Notes under the pieces: model-generated | What the model was told of the DNA's origin: nothing | What the model saw: only the letters and a program-made list of their open reading frames with translations | Databases searched by the model: none | NCBI RefSeq assembly: GCF_020035535.1 | Contig: NZ_CP083349.1 | Span: 1,364,001 to 1,428,000 of the forward strand | Length of the DNA: 64,000 nt | Direction: 5' to 3' | Origin: Ensifer adhaerens | GTDB taxonomy: Bacteria; Pseudomonadota; Alphaproteobacteria; Rhizobiales; Rhizobiaceae | Translations under genes and position numbers: made by a program | Shown: positions 17,313-25,256 of the stretch, piece after piece | How the letters are laid out: every line of letters begins with the position of its first letter | How positions within the stretch are numbered: position 1 is the first letter of the stretch

Positions 17313-18752
17313 ATGAACAACAAGTCCGATATGTCACACGCTAACGGCGCACCGGTCGTAGATAATCTTAACATCCAGACGGCGGGTCCTCGAGGACCAG
17401 CACTTCTTCAGGATATCTGGCTCCTCGAGAAGCTTGCGCATTTCGACCGTGAAGTGATCCCTGAGCGCCGCATGCACGCGAAAGGCTGGGGCGCCTACGG
17501 CACCTTCACCGTCACGCACGACATCACTCGCTACACGAAGGCAAAGCTCTTCTCCGAAGTGGGAAAGAAGACCGATATGTTTGCGCGCTTCTCCACTGTC
17601 GCCGGCGAGCGCGGGGCGGCTGACGCTGAGCGCGACATTCGAGGCTTCGCGTTGAAATTCTATACCGAGGAGGGCAATTGGGACCTGGTCGGCAACAATA
17701 CTCCTGTTTTCTTCCACCGCGATCCGTTGCGATTTCCTGATCTCAACCGCGCGGTAAAGCGCGATCCTCGGACCGGCCTGCGCTCGGCCGACAACAATTG
17801 GGATTTCTGGTCTCTGCTACCCGAAACGCTCCACCAAGTGACGATCATCATGTCGGAGCGGGGCATCCCTAAGTCGTTCCGGCACATGCATGGCTTCGGC
17901 AGCCATACCTATTCGATGATTAGCGCCGCCAATGAGCGAATCTGGGTCAAATTTCATTTCCGCACTCAGCAGGGCATTGAAAATCTGAGCGATGCGGAGG
18001 CTGCGGCAATGGTTGCTGGTGACCGTGAGACGCACGGCCGCGATCTTCTGAACGCGATCGACAGCGGCAATTTCCCCAAGTGGACGCTGTTCATTCAAGT
18101 GATGACCGATGCGCAAGCGAAGGCGCACAAACACAACCCCTTTGACCTTACGAAAGTCTGGCCGAAGGGCGATTATCCGCTCATCGAAGTCGGTGAAATG
18201 GAGCTGAACCGCTATCCGGACAATTTTTTCGCCGAGGTCGAACAAGCGTCATTCTCGCCCGCGAACATCGTGCCGGGGATCAGCTTTTCGCCTGATAAGA
18301 TGCTTCAGGCTCGGCTCTTCTCATATAGCGACGCTGCGCGCTATCGCCTGGGTGTCAACCATCACCTCATTCCGGTCAACGCTCCACGCTGCCCTTACCA
18401 CAGCTATCACCGAGATGGTGCCATGCGAACTGATGGCAACGGAGGCGGCGAGCCGGCCTACTGGCCCAATAGCAAGGGTTCCTGGAACGATCATCGCCCG
18501 GATCTGATGGAGCCGCCTCTGCCGATCGAGGGGGAGGCCGCGCATTGGGATCATACTGTGGACGATGACCACTATGAACAACCTGGCAACCTGTTCCGAT
18601 CGATGACTCCCCAACAGCAGCTAGCCCTTTTCGAAAACACTGCCCGCAACATGGGTGATGCGAGGATTGAGGTGAAGCGGCGTCATATCGAAAATTGCTC
18701 CAAAGCAGATCCTGCTTACGGAGCCGGTGTGGCTAAAGCGCTCGGCCTCTGA
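17313..18752 (+). CDS. katA: Catalase (clade 3, small subunit, heme-containing)
   Basis: A 479-residue monofunctional catalase. The distal His is in '[13 protein letters not shown]', the distal Asn in '[14 protein letters not shown]', and the proximal heme-ligand Tyr in '[14 protein letters not shown]'. The length fits the small-subunit clade, with NADPH-binding segments in the C-terminal part. It converts hydrogen peroxide to water and oxygen in the cytoplasm. It sits between the HD protein and a nitroreductase, in a run that looks like an oxidative-stress or flavoenzyme-support unit downstream of the LysR gene; flavin monooxygenases nearby would be a peroxide source. Confidence 0.96.
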   Translation: MNNKSDMSHANGAPVVDNLNIQTAGPRGPALLQDIWLLEKLAHFDREVIPERRMHAKGWGAYGTFTVTHDITRYTKAKLFSEVGKKTDMFARFSTVAGERGAADAERDIRGFALKFYTEEGNWDLVGNNTPVFFHRDPLRFPDLNRAVKRDPRTGLRSADNNWDFWSLLPETLHQVTIIMSERGIPKSFRHMHGFGSHTYSMISAANERIWVKFHFRTQQGIENLSDAEAAAMVAGDRETHGRDLLNAIDSGNFPKWTLFIQVMTDAQAKAHKHNPFDLTKVWPKGDYPLIEVGEMELNRYPDNFFAEVEQASFSPANIVPGISFSPDKMLQARLFSYSDAARYRLGVNHHLIPVNAPRCPYHSYHRDGAMRTDGNGGGEPAYWPNSKGSWNDHRPDLMEPPLPIEGEAAHWDHTVDDDHYEQPGNLFRSMTPQQQLALFENTARNMGDARIEVKRRHIENCSKADPAYGAGVAKALGL

Positions 18753-18861
18753 GGATTTCGAGAGGGTGCTGTTGAGCGCTCTCTCGGCACGTAGTGGCGA
18801 TACACGACTTACTCTCAGGTCATACGCCAATCCCATCGATACAACTGAAAAAGGAACAGAA

Positions 18862-19449
18862 ATGCTCGAACTTCTTAAAAAGCGTCGTACCCAGTATGCG
18901 CTCGGCCGCAATGTCACTCTTGCCGAAAACGCGATCGACCAGTTGATCCGTGACGGCATCCGCAATTCGCCGTCGCCTTTCAACTCGCAAAGCTCGCGGG
19001 CAATTATCCTTTTTGGGGAGGAAAGCCAGAAGTTCTGGAACCTTGTGAAGGACGAGGTTCGCCCACTCGTCGCGCCAGAGATGCTGGAAGGCTCAATGAC
19101 CAAAATCAGCAGCTTCTCGGCAGGTATCGGTACAGTCCTGTTCTTCGAAGATCAGCAGACCGTTCGGGATTTGCAGGCGGAATGGCCGATCTTTGCAGAC
19201 CAGTTTCCTGACTGGTCGGAACACTCAGGGGGTATGGCGCAATACGTAGTTTGGACCCTCCTCGCAAACCACAACATCGGGGCAAGCCTTCAGCACTACA
19301 ATCCGATCGTGGATGCGAAGGTCGCGGCGGCTTGGGACGTTCCATCCTCGTGGAGACTTCGCGCGCAGATGCCGTTCGGCTCGAACGAACAGCCGCTTCC
19401 CGAGAAGACGTTTATTCCGGATGAGCTGCGTTTCCGAACACATCGATGA
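18862..19449 (+). CDS. Nitroreductase family protein (FRP/HBN1-like)
   Basis: A 195-residue nitroreductase-fold protein. 'KKRRTQYALGRNVTLAENAIDQLI' is the N-terminal FMN-phosphate region, 'SPSPFNSQSSRAIILFG' the second flavin segment, and 'GMAQYVVWTLLANHNIGASLQHYNP' the family's long helix. It should reduce nitro-compounds, quinones or similar with NAD(P)H and bound FMN. ATG 18862 is preferred over the longer frame from 18727, with AAGGAACAG upstream. A degraded copy of its last 50 codons occurs at 28172-28322. Confidence 0.83.
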   Translation: MLELLKKRRTQYALGRNVTLAENAIDQLIRDGIRNSPSPFNSQSSRAIILFGEESQKFWNLVKDEVRPLVAPEMLEGSMTKISSFSAGIGTVLFFEDQQTVRDLQAEWPIFADQFPDWSEHSGGMAQYVVWTLLANHNIGASLQHYNPIVDAKVAAAWDVPSSWRLRAQMPFGSNEQPLPEKTFIPDELRFRTHR

Positions 19450-19458
19450 CGTCCGACA

Positions 19459-19489
19459 AGGTGTCGACGCGCCTTAGGCGTCGACACCT
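19459..19489 (+). terminator. Hairpin after the nitroreductase gene
   Basis: A 12-bp perfect stem (AGGTGTCGACGC / GCGTCGACACCT) with a 7-base loop begins 9 bases after the nitroreductase stop. There is no following T-run, so it could be a terminator of the weaker type or an mRNA-stabilising hairpin before the Rid gene. Confidence 0.5.
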
Positions 19490-19626
19490 ACTCATTGGCG
19501 CCTATGGGCCTCGATCAACAAGAGAGGCCGAGAAGAATTGAGGCGATTATCAATTGAGCGTTTGGCCCGACTAAACACGGGAAGTTTTACAACAAGGCGC
19601 ACGTCTTTTTAACGAGGGAGATAGCC

Positions 19627-20160
19627 ATGAATTCGAATATTACAACTATCGTATCCGCAGCATCGTTCGCTCTTGCATTGTCGATGGCGGCCCCGACTTT
19701 GGCCGATGAAAGAAAAGTGGAAACTGGTACGGCGATAGCTTCTGGCGGCGAACCGATTGATACCCTCAAGTTTATTAACCCACCAGGGCTCTATGACCCA
19801 CGTCCAAACGCCTACTCCCATCTTGCCGTGTTTCCAGCAGGATGGCGCATGATTCTTCCCGCCGGCCAAGGGGGAGAAAACGCAAAGGGCGAATTGTCGC
19901 CGAGCTTCTCAATACAGCTTCGTCAGGCGCTCGATAATACAGAGACGGTACTTGCTGCTGCGGGCGCGAAGATGTCGGACGTGGCAAAGTTCAATTTGCT
20001 GATTGTTGATCACAGCGATGAAAAGTTTAGCGACGTTCGAAAGGAATTCGATCGAGTCTGGGGTGACACAAAGCCGGCATGGACGTTGATTCCAGTCCCG
20101 GCGCTCGCACTTAAAGGTATGCTTGTAGAGATTGACGTGATCGCGGTGGTGCCACGATAA
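19627..20160 (+). CDS. Exported Rid/YjgF family protein lacking the catalytic arginine
   Basis: A 177-residue protein with a clear signal peptide (residues 1-26, '[14 protein letters not shown]') followed by a Rid domain: '[31 protein letters not shown]' spread over the first half, '[17 protein letters not shown]', and '[11 protein letters not shown]' at the end. Canonical RidA imine deaminases use an Arg in a PARS-type motif; here the position reads PAWT, so that activity is doubtful. Export to the periplasm is also unusual for the family. A paralogue about 80% alike lies at 28294-28818 without the signal peptide. Confidence 0.82.
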   Translation: MNSNITTIVSAASFALALSMAAPTLADERKVETGTAIASGGEPIDTLKFINPPGLYDPRPNAYSHLAVFPAGWRMILPAGQGGENAKGELSPSFSIQLRQALDNTETVLAAAGAKMSDVAKFNLLIVDHSDEKFSDVRKEFDRVWGDTKPAWTLIPVPALALKGMLVEIDVIAVVPR

Positions 20161-20700
20161 ATCCATGATCGGCAAGAGCCGCGGCCTCTTCGAAGACTGC
20201 GGCAACGTGCAGAAGCGCCTTTGGCGGAATGCAGCCGACATTGAGGCAAACGCCTCCTGAAGTTCCGCCCTGTTCGACGATCGCGACTTTGAGGCCATGA
20301 GCGGCGGCGCGGTGCGCAGCTGGATAGCTTGTCGGGCCGCCGCCGATAACAACGACCTCGTTATCGGTCGCACCTTCGCTAATCTTTTGTTTGGCCGACG
20401 GCGTCGAGTGTTCGGAGGTCGTCTAACTTTCAGCCGCCGCAGCCACTGCACCGATGGTGGAGATCGTAGCGATAGGGCTGCCCTTAGACACGGGGTCGCC
20501 AACCTGCACGAGCAAGGATTCAATTCGGCCCTTGGTAGGTGAGAGAACTTCGATCGTCGTCTTGTCGGACTTCGGGGAGTATGGCTTGAGCGACGTCGAT
20601 ATCGTCACCCGGCTTTACCAGCATCTCGATGATCGGAAGGTCCCTGAAGGCGCCGATATCCGGAATTCGGATTTCCTGAATAGTGGCATCTCGGGCCTCA
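20161..20700 (-). pseudogene. Broken lipoyl-domain/dihydrolipoamide dehydrogenase gene (5' part only)
   Basis: On the minus strand, from about 20700 downward, there is a lipoyl domain ('IPDIGAFRDLPIIEMLVKPG', then after a frameshift near 20580 'SDKTTIEVLSPTKG' with the lipoyl lysine, and 'VGDPVSKGSPIATIS'). A linker leads into an FAD-binding start ('[18 protein letters not shown]') and the redox disulfide '[17 protein letters not shown]'. This is the order of lipoyl-E3 fusions of the pyruvate dehydrogenase complex. It breaks off at about 20161 against the Rid gene, so at least 80% of the E3 is absent. Non-functional. Confidence 0.72.
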
Positions 20701-20704
20701 CTGC

Positions 20705-21150
20705 ATGGCGCGGCGGAGATCGCCGAGAGTGGATACGGGGCACGCCAGAAACTTCGCGGCGGCGACGCAGTGGTCCCAGGACAGGCTGGTGGAAAGGATG
20801 GTCCGAACGCTTTTCCATCCGATCACCGGCAGGCAGTTGGCCAGGCTTGCGACGTGGCAGTCGAAAGCGATGGGGCCTGGCGTTTCGATCATCTTCATCA
20901 GGCACGTGTTGAGCTGTTCAGTCTTGTCGAAGCGGATACCGGTCGTACCGTACGCTTCCGCGAGCTTGACGAAGTCCGGTATCGCTTCCGAGTAGGAATG
21001 AGTCCGTTGGGTTACCATGCACGATCTGCTGCCATGGCCGCACCATTCCCAGGTGCTGGTTGTTGAGGATCTCAACCTTCATAGGCGGGCCGTGTTGAAT
21101 GGCCGTTGATATCGCACTTGCGCACTTGCATGCGGCTCTACCAACCAAAA
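20705..21150 (-). pseudogene. Acetolactate synthase large-subunit C-terminal fragment
   Basis: Two adjoining minus-strand frames give the C-terminal end of a ThDP-dependent acetolactate synthase: 'AISTAIQHGPPMKVEILNN' then 'QHLGMVRPWQQIVHG', and after a frameshift near 21010 'HSYSEAIPDFVKLAEAYGTT', 'MIETPGPIAFDCHV' and 'ENC/P'-like 'ANCLPVIGWKS'. The N-terminal two-thirds are missing, and the start merges with unrelated sequence near 21150. It lies directly upstream of the E3 remnant, so this is a graveyard of pyruvate-handling genes. Confidence 0.65.
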
Positions 21151-21302
21151 AAGGGCAGGCGGAACGCGACGAATACAAAGCCTCACCCCTCCACTGGCGC
21201 AGGTATCAACCGTGATTCGAGTAGAATTGTTTCTGCGAAAAAGCGAGGCGCACATGGCCCCAACGGATCTACGCCTGTCGATCCTAGCAATCGATCATGA
21301 TA

Positions 21303-22652
21303 TTAGACGATCTGCGCTAAAGTTGCCGCAAATCTCAACAGCAATTCATCCTGGTGGGGGCCCGCGACAATTTGTAGGCCGATAGGCATACATGTTGGAG
21401 GTACCCGAAGAGGTATTGATATTGCTGGATGTCCAGACATATTAAATGGCGCTGTATAGGTCATTAACGCTTCGCGAACCGTCCCACTCCAACTCTCGAT
21501 TTCGACGCGTCGCTGGCCAATTTTTGGGGCAACGCAGGGTGTCGTTGGGAGTATAAGAAAGTCTACGTCATTCATGAAAGCTTGGAGCCGGGCAGTGAAG
21601 TCGCGTCGGAAATCTTGCCATGCAAAATACTCCTCAAGTTTAATTGCACCTGCGTTTGAGAGCCTCTCGCGCGTTTCCGGTTCGTATTTCTCGGCTATAG
21701 TGTTTCTGTCGTTACGCCTATGGTGAGTGACGCTCGCTTCCGTAAGCACTAATCCCGCAAAGGCTGGAAAAACCCCCTCGAACACGCCGCCGCTCATCTC
21801 ACCGACGTCATGAAAACTTGCAATCATGTTCACCGCATGATCGAACGACCTCGCCACCCCTTCTTCGAGAGGGACAGGCGGGATGTTACGGATAATGCCA
21901 ACGCGGAAACGAGGCTCAGTCGAGCCACCACTTGAGCACCGCCCCAATGCCTGGACAAGGCGGGCAACATCATCCACTGACCGACCCATGAGTCCGACGT
22001 GATCGAGTGTCGGCGCCAGGGGGAAAATGCCGTGCGTCGAAAACTGACCATATGTCGGCTTGTAACCGACGACCCCGCACAGAGATGCGGGTATCCTGAT
22101 GGAACCACCGGTATCTGTGCCTAAGCCAGCGGGCACTGCGCCTGAAGCAATGGCCACCGCGGCTCCGCCACTTGACCCGCCGGGAATGCGGGTCTGGTCC
22201 AAGGGATTTCGTGTGTCGCCGAACGCATTGCTCGAGGTGGTAACACCCCAGGCGAATTCATGCGTGGTCGTCTTTCCAATTATGACAGCCCCGTGCTCCC
22301 GGAGGCGACCTACGACGTCGGCGTCGGCGAGCGGCACATGCCCTTTGTAGGCGGCGGAGCCGTAGCGCGTTTCTATGCCTGCGGTGTCGATTAGATCCTT
22401 AATAGCAACCGGGACTCCCTCGAGTGGGCGCGCGTGTTGCTCTTCCCACCGTTTACGGCTTTCTTTCGCGGCTTCCACAGGGCCATCGACGCTAATGGTG
22501 GCAAACGCGTTCAGATGTGCATTCATTTCTCTGGCGCGATCGATGGATTGTTGGACCAGTTCGACGGGGTCTGTGAACCCTCCTGCCATCCGCGCCAGCA
22601 TCGTCGCAACGGTTTCAGCCTCGCCACAGTCGTATTCTGCAGGTGCCATCAC
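21303..22652 (-). CDS. Amidase signature family hydrolase
   Basis: A 449-residue amidase with the full Ser-cisSer-Lys triad: Lys in 'GVPVAIKDLIDTAG', cis-Ser in 'RIPGGSSGGAAVAIASG', nucleophile Ser in 'GLGTDTGGSIRIPASLCG'. The family hydrolyses carboxamides, including aryl amides, to acid and ammonia or amine. Its start overlaps the dehydrogenase stop by 4 bases, so it is translated with it. Placement with a ring-cleavage-type VOC protein and a maleylacetate reductase-type enzyme suggests release of an aromatic amine or acid from an amide substrate; which one is unknown. Confidence 0.9.
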   Translation of the reverse strand: MMAPAEYDCGEAETVATMLARMAGGFTDPVELVQQSIDRAREMNAHLNAFATISVDGPVEAAKESRKRWEEQHARPLEGVPVAIKDLIDTAGIETRYGSAAYKGHVPLADADVVGRLREHGAVIIGKTTTHEFAWGVTTSSNAFGDTRNPLDQTRIPGGSSGGAAVAIASGAVPAGLGTDTGGSIRIPASLCGVVGYKPTYGQFSTHGIFPLAPTLDHVGLMGRSVDDVARLVQALGRCSSGGSTEPRFRVGIIRNIPPVPLEEGVARSFDHAVNMIASFHDVGEMSGGVFEGVFPAFAGLVLTEASVTHHRRNDRNTIAEKYEPETRERLSNAGAIKLEEYFAWQDFRRDFTARLQAFMNDVDFLILPTTPCVAPKIGQRRVEIESWSGTVREALMTYTAPFNMSGHPAISIPLRVPPTCMPIGLQIVAGPHQDELLLRFAATLAQIV

Positions 22653-23767
22653 CAGATGCTCCTTAGAAGAGTGATTAACTTTTCTGGCGCGCGAGCACCG
22701 AGATCTGAGACCTCGTGGGGGTAGTGCTCCTCGAGGAGTGCCGCTACGGTTGGCAACGCTTGAACTGGCAAATCGAAGCTGCCGATCGCCGAAGGCAGTC
22801 CGAGCATCCCCACGATGCCTTCAATCCGGTCGGCCAGTGCCAATGCTGACACCAGTCCTTCTCCAACTGATGTGAAAATGCCTAGCTTCTCGCCGTAGAA
22901 ATCCGAGCACGCGCGAATGACGGGCGCAAGCGTTATGCAAGAGGTGACACTGTGGGGAAGGCCGAAAGTTCCCCCGAGAATATGGCCGATACGGTGACTC
23001 AGCCCGTAGCTGATAGAAGCGGGATAGAAATAGCACTGCCATGCAGCGATTTGAAGCTGCAGAAGATCGTTCCGTGTAATCCTACCGGACGCGATTGCTT
23101 CACGGGTTTCCATGCCGGACGGCCAACGTTCCAGAACTGAAAAGAAGCGCTGCGCTCCCGTTGCAGCAAGGATCGCGTGGGGATGATCACATTCGACTTT
23201 GCGCATGCCCTCAACCGCGTGGTCTATCGCCTTAATCGCGGAAGAAAGGAGAATTGAACGCGGAGTGCTTTCGACAAGCAAAGGATCTATGACGACCAGC
23301 CGCGGAGTCGTTTCTCGGACCGCATAGCTCCGCTTGAACTTCCGGGAACCATCGGTTTCCGTCACGCCAAAATAATGCGAGAATTCCGATCCCGACAGTG
23401 TGGTGGGGAATGCGGCGATCGGCAGAAACCGGCCCGTTCGTCTGTGGTGCAAATGCGAAACCGCCTTGGCTGCATCAAGAACGGACCCCCCTCCAAGGGC
23501 AATGATTGACTGGGCATCCGCTTGCAGGACTGCTTCCAGCGCATTTTGCACTGCGACATCGGGGACATGGGGCGGCAGGTCCGAGACAGGGGCCGCCGCC
23601 TGCGAAAGGCCGGGCCCGATGAAACGCTCATACAAGGCGTTCGTCGATGGCGAGGTGAATGCAATTGGACGGTAGATCTCGTAGTCGGCAAGCCGGGTTA
23701 CAGTATCTTGCAAGACACCGTGTCCCCAGATCACAGACTCCTGAGGAAGGAACCGAAGTTCGCTCAT
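22649..23767 (-). CDS. Maleylacetate reductase-type iron-containing dehydrogenase
   Basis: A 372-residue group III metal-dependent alcohol dehydrogenase-fold protein. 'IIALGGGSVLDAAKAVSH' is the nucleotide-binding loop, 'AFPTTLSGSEFSHYFGVT' the second, and metal ligands are suggested by 'SAIKAIDHAVEG' and 'YGLSHRIGHILGGTFGLPH'. The last segment is characteristic of maleylacetate reductases, which reduce maleylacetate to 3-oxoadipate in (hydroxy)hydroquinone and chloroaromatic pathways. Family members for other substrates (for example resorcinol-related) exist. Directly downstream of the VOC ring-cleavage-type gene and coupled to the amidase. Confidence 0.84.
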   Translation of the reverse strand: MSELRFLPQESVIWGHGVLQDTVTRLADYEIYRPIAFTSPSTNALYERFIGPGLSQAAAPVSDLPPHVPDVAVQNALEAVLQADAQSIIALGGGSVLDAAKAVSHLHHRRTGRFLPIAAFPTTLSGSEFSHYFGVTETDGSRKFKRSYAVRETTPRLVVIDPLLVESTPRSILLSSAIKAIDHAVEGMRKVECDHPHAILAATGAQRFFSVLERWPSGMETREAIASGRITRNDLLQLQIAAWQCYFYPASISYGLSHRIGHILGGTFGLPHSVTSCITLAPVIRACSDFYGEKLGIFTSVGEGLVSALALADRIEGIVGMLGLPSAIGSFDLPVQALPTVAALLEEHYPHEVSDLGARAPEKLITLLRSIW

Positions 23768-23843
23768 TTCTCAAAGTCCTATCATGGTAGCTTGGAGGTA
23801 CACTGCGGCGTGGCACGGTGGCGAAACCGTGCCACGCAGGAAG

Positions 23844-25010
23844 TCAGTCAACCAGAACAGGAGTGGGAGCCGGCCTGTAGGCGATGTGGCTCTCGATTTC
23901 CGCGCGACGAGGCTCGAGGTATTCCGGAAGGCACAAGGATTGACCGAGTTCGTCGGCATTTTCGTCCACGGTAAAATCGCTCGGTGTTGATACCGCGCAG
24001 ATGTGACCGTCCGGATCACGGAAATGGAAGAGTTTGGAATAGATGGCGTCCTGAATAGTGGAAACCTTCACGCCAGCCCGCTCGAGACGGGCTCGTTGGT
24101 CTGCAAGCGCCGGCTCGTTTTCCACCTCAAGGGTGAAGTGATGGGAAAGACCAGTACCCAGCCGACCCGGAAGATAACCTGGTAATCCGAAGAAGGTGAT
24201 GACTGAACCCGGCGAAAGGTCTTCGTTGCACGCATAGTAGTAGTGCGTACCACCCTTTTCGTCGAGGTACTCAGTCTTCTTGATCAGCCGCAGTCCCACA
24301 GTGTCGACGAAGAACTTTTCGGTGCGTTCGGCGTTACTCGAAATGGAGGTTATATGGTGAAAGCCGCGCAGGGCGTAGTCGTCGGTGATGGACGGCAGTG
24401 CCGTGGGCCAGGTTTCGGACGCGACCGAAAGTTCGCTGCGTCCACCGACGAGGTTTTCCTCTGGCTGATGCTTGAACTCCGAGCCGAGAATTGTTTCATC
24501 GTGGCCGAACCCAGGCTCCGAACTGGCGATTTCGATGATCGCTCCATCCGGATCGCGGAAGTAAATCGCATGAAAATAGTTCCGGTTGTACGGGCCGGTG
24601 ACGTGGATTCCTGAATCGGTCAGCCGGCGTTTCCACTTTAGGAGGCCGTTGCGGTTGACAACGTGAAGCGCCAGATGATGGTTAGTGCCTGCTCCCCATC
24701 TGCCCTTGGGATCACCCGCGCGCGGGTTGGAAACCGCATTTGCCACCACCGCAGGATCTGTGAAGCCATCCTTGGGCATCATATAGAAGATGGGATTCCA
24801 TTCTAGATACGTGATCGTCTGCATGCGTGGGAGCTCCTCCGCGTGGCTATTGAAGCCGAAGGTGGTCACAGGCAGCCGTCCGTCGAGATGGCTGACGGTG
24901 CGCTTGACGATACGCAGCCCCAGAATGTTGGTGTAGAATTGCTCTATTCGTTGGATGTTCGAGCAGACAAAAGTCTGGCTGTTGACGCCATCAATGATCA
25001 TCCGGTTCAT
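23844..25010 (-). CDS. Two-domain VOC protein, ring-cleaving dioxygenase-like
   Basis: A 388-residue protein made of four vicinal-oxygen-chelate modules. It resembles the PcpA/MhqO group of hydroquinone ring-cleaving dioxygenases, including the tail 'PEYLEPRRAEIESHI'. Possible metal ligands: module 2 has 'GTNHHLALHV' and 'GAIIEIASSEPGF', module 3 has 'GFHHITSI', module 4 has 'GLSHHFTLEV'. Module 1 starts 'GVNSQTFV' with no His and module 4 ends 'GHICAVST' with no Glu, so the site used by PcpA appears lost while the mirror site looks intact. It lies upstream of a maleylacetate reductase-type gene, the next step after hydroquinone cleavage. Reaction inferred, not proven. Confidence 0.75.
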   Translation of the reverse strand: MNRMIIDGVNSQTFVCSNIQRIEQFYTNILGLRIVKRTVSHLDGRLPVTTFGFNSHAEELPRMQTITYLEWNPIFYMMPKDGFTDPAVVANAVSNPRAGDPKGRWGAGTNHHLALHVVNRNGLLKWKRRLTDSGIHVTGPYNRNYFHAIYFRDPDGAIIEIASSEPGFGHDETILGSEFKHQPEENLVGGRSELSVASETWPTALPSITDDYALRGFHHITSISSNAERTEKFFVDTVGLRLIKKTEYLDEKGGTHYYYACNEDLSPGSVITFFGLPGYLPGRLGTGLSHHFTLEVENEPALADQRARLERAGVKVSTIQDAIYSKLFHFRDPDGHICAVSTPSDFTVDENADELGQSLCLPEYLEPRRAEIESHIAYRPAPTPVLVD

Positions 25011-25039
25011 TTCTGCCTCTCTTTGTTATCGGAGCGCTC

Positions 25040-25180
25040 CCAGTACGGCGGGCTCCCTACGTGACTGATTATGGCCGCGGACCAGGCGCGGACTTTGCGG
25101 GCGGGGGAGCGATTGCGCGGGTAGACGATGCACAAGTCGTCCGGCACGAGCTGGCGTTCACGATCAACGACCTCTATTTG
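25040..25180 (-). pseudogene. Remnant of a LysR effector-domain C-terminus
   Basis: In the 246-base gap between the amidohydrolase and VOC genes the minus strand encodes 'VDRERQLVPDDLCIVYPRN' followed by 'RSPARKVRAWSAAII', the usual last 35 residues of a LysR protein, with stops soon before it. No HTH part remains. It suggests that a regulator gene was lost when the two units were joined. Confidence 0.4.
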
Positions 25181-25256
25181 TCCCGTCGTGATCGCGGCGT
25201 GGGCAATGAAAAGCGCTAGGGCTGCGATCGCTGTTTCGCGATAAGAATGAATTCGG

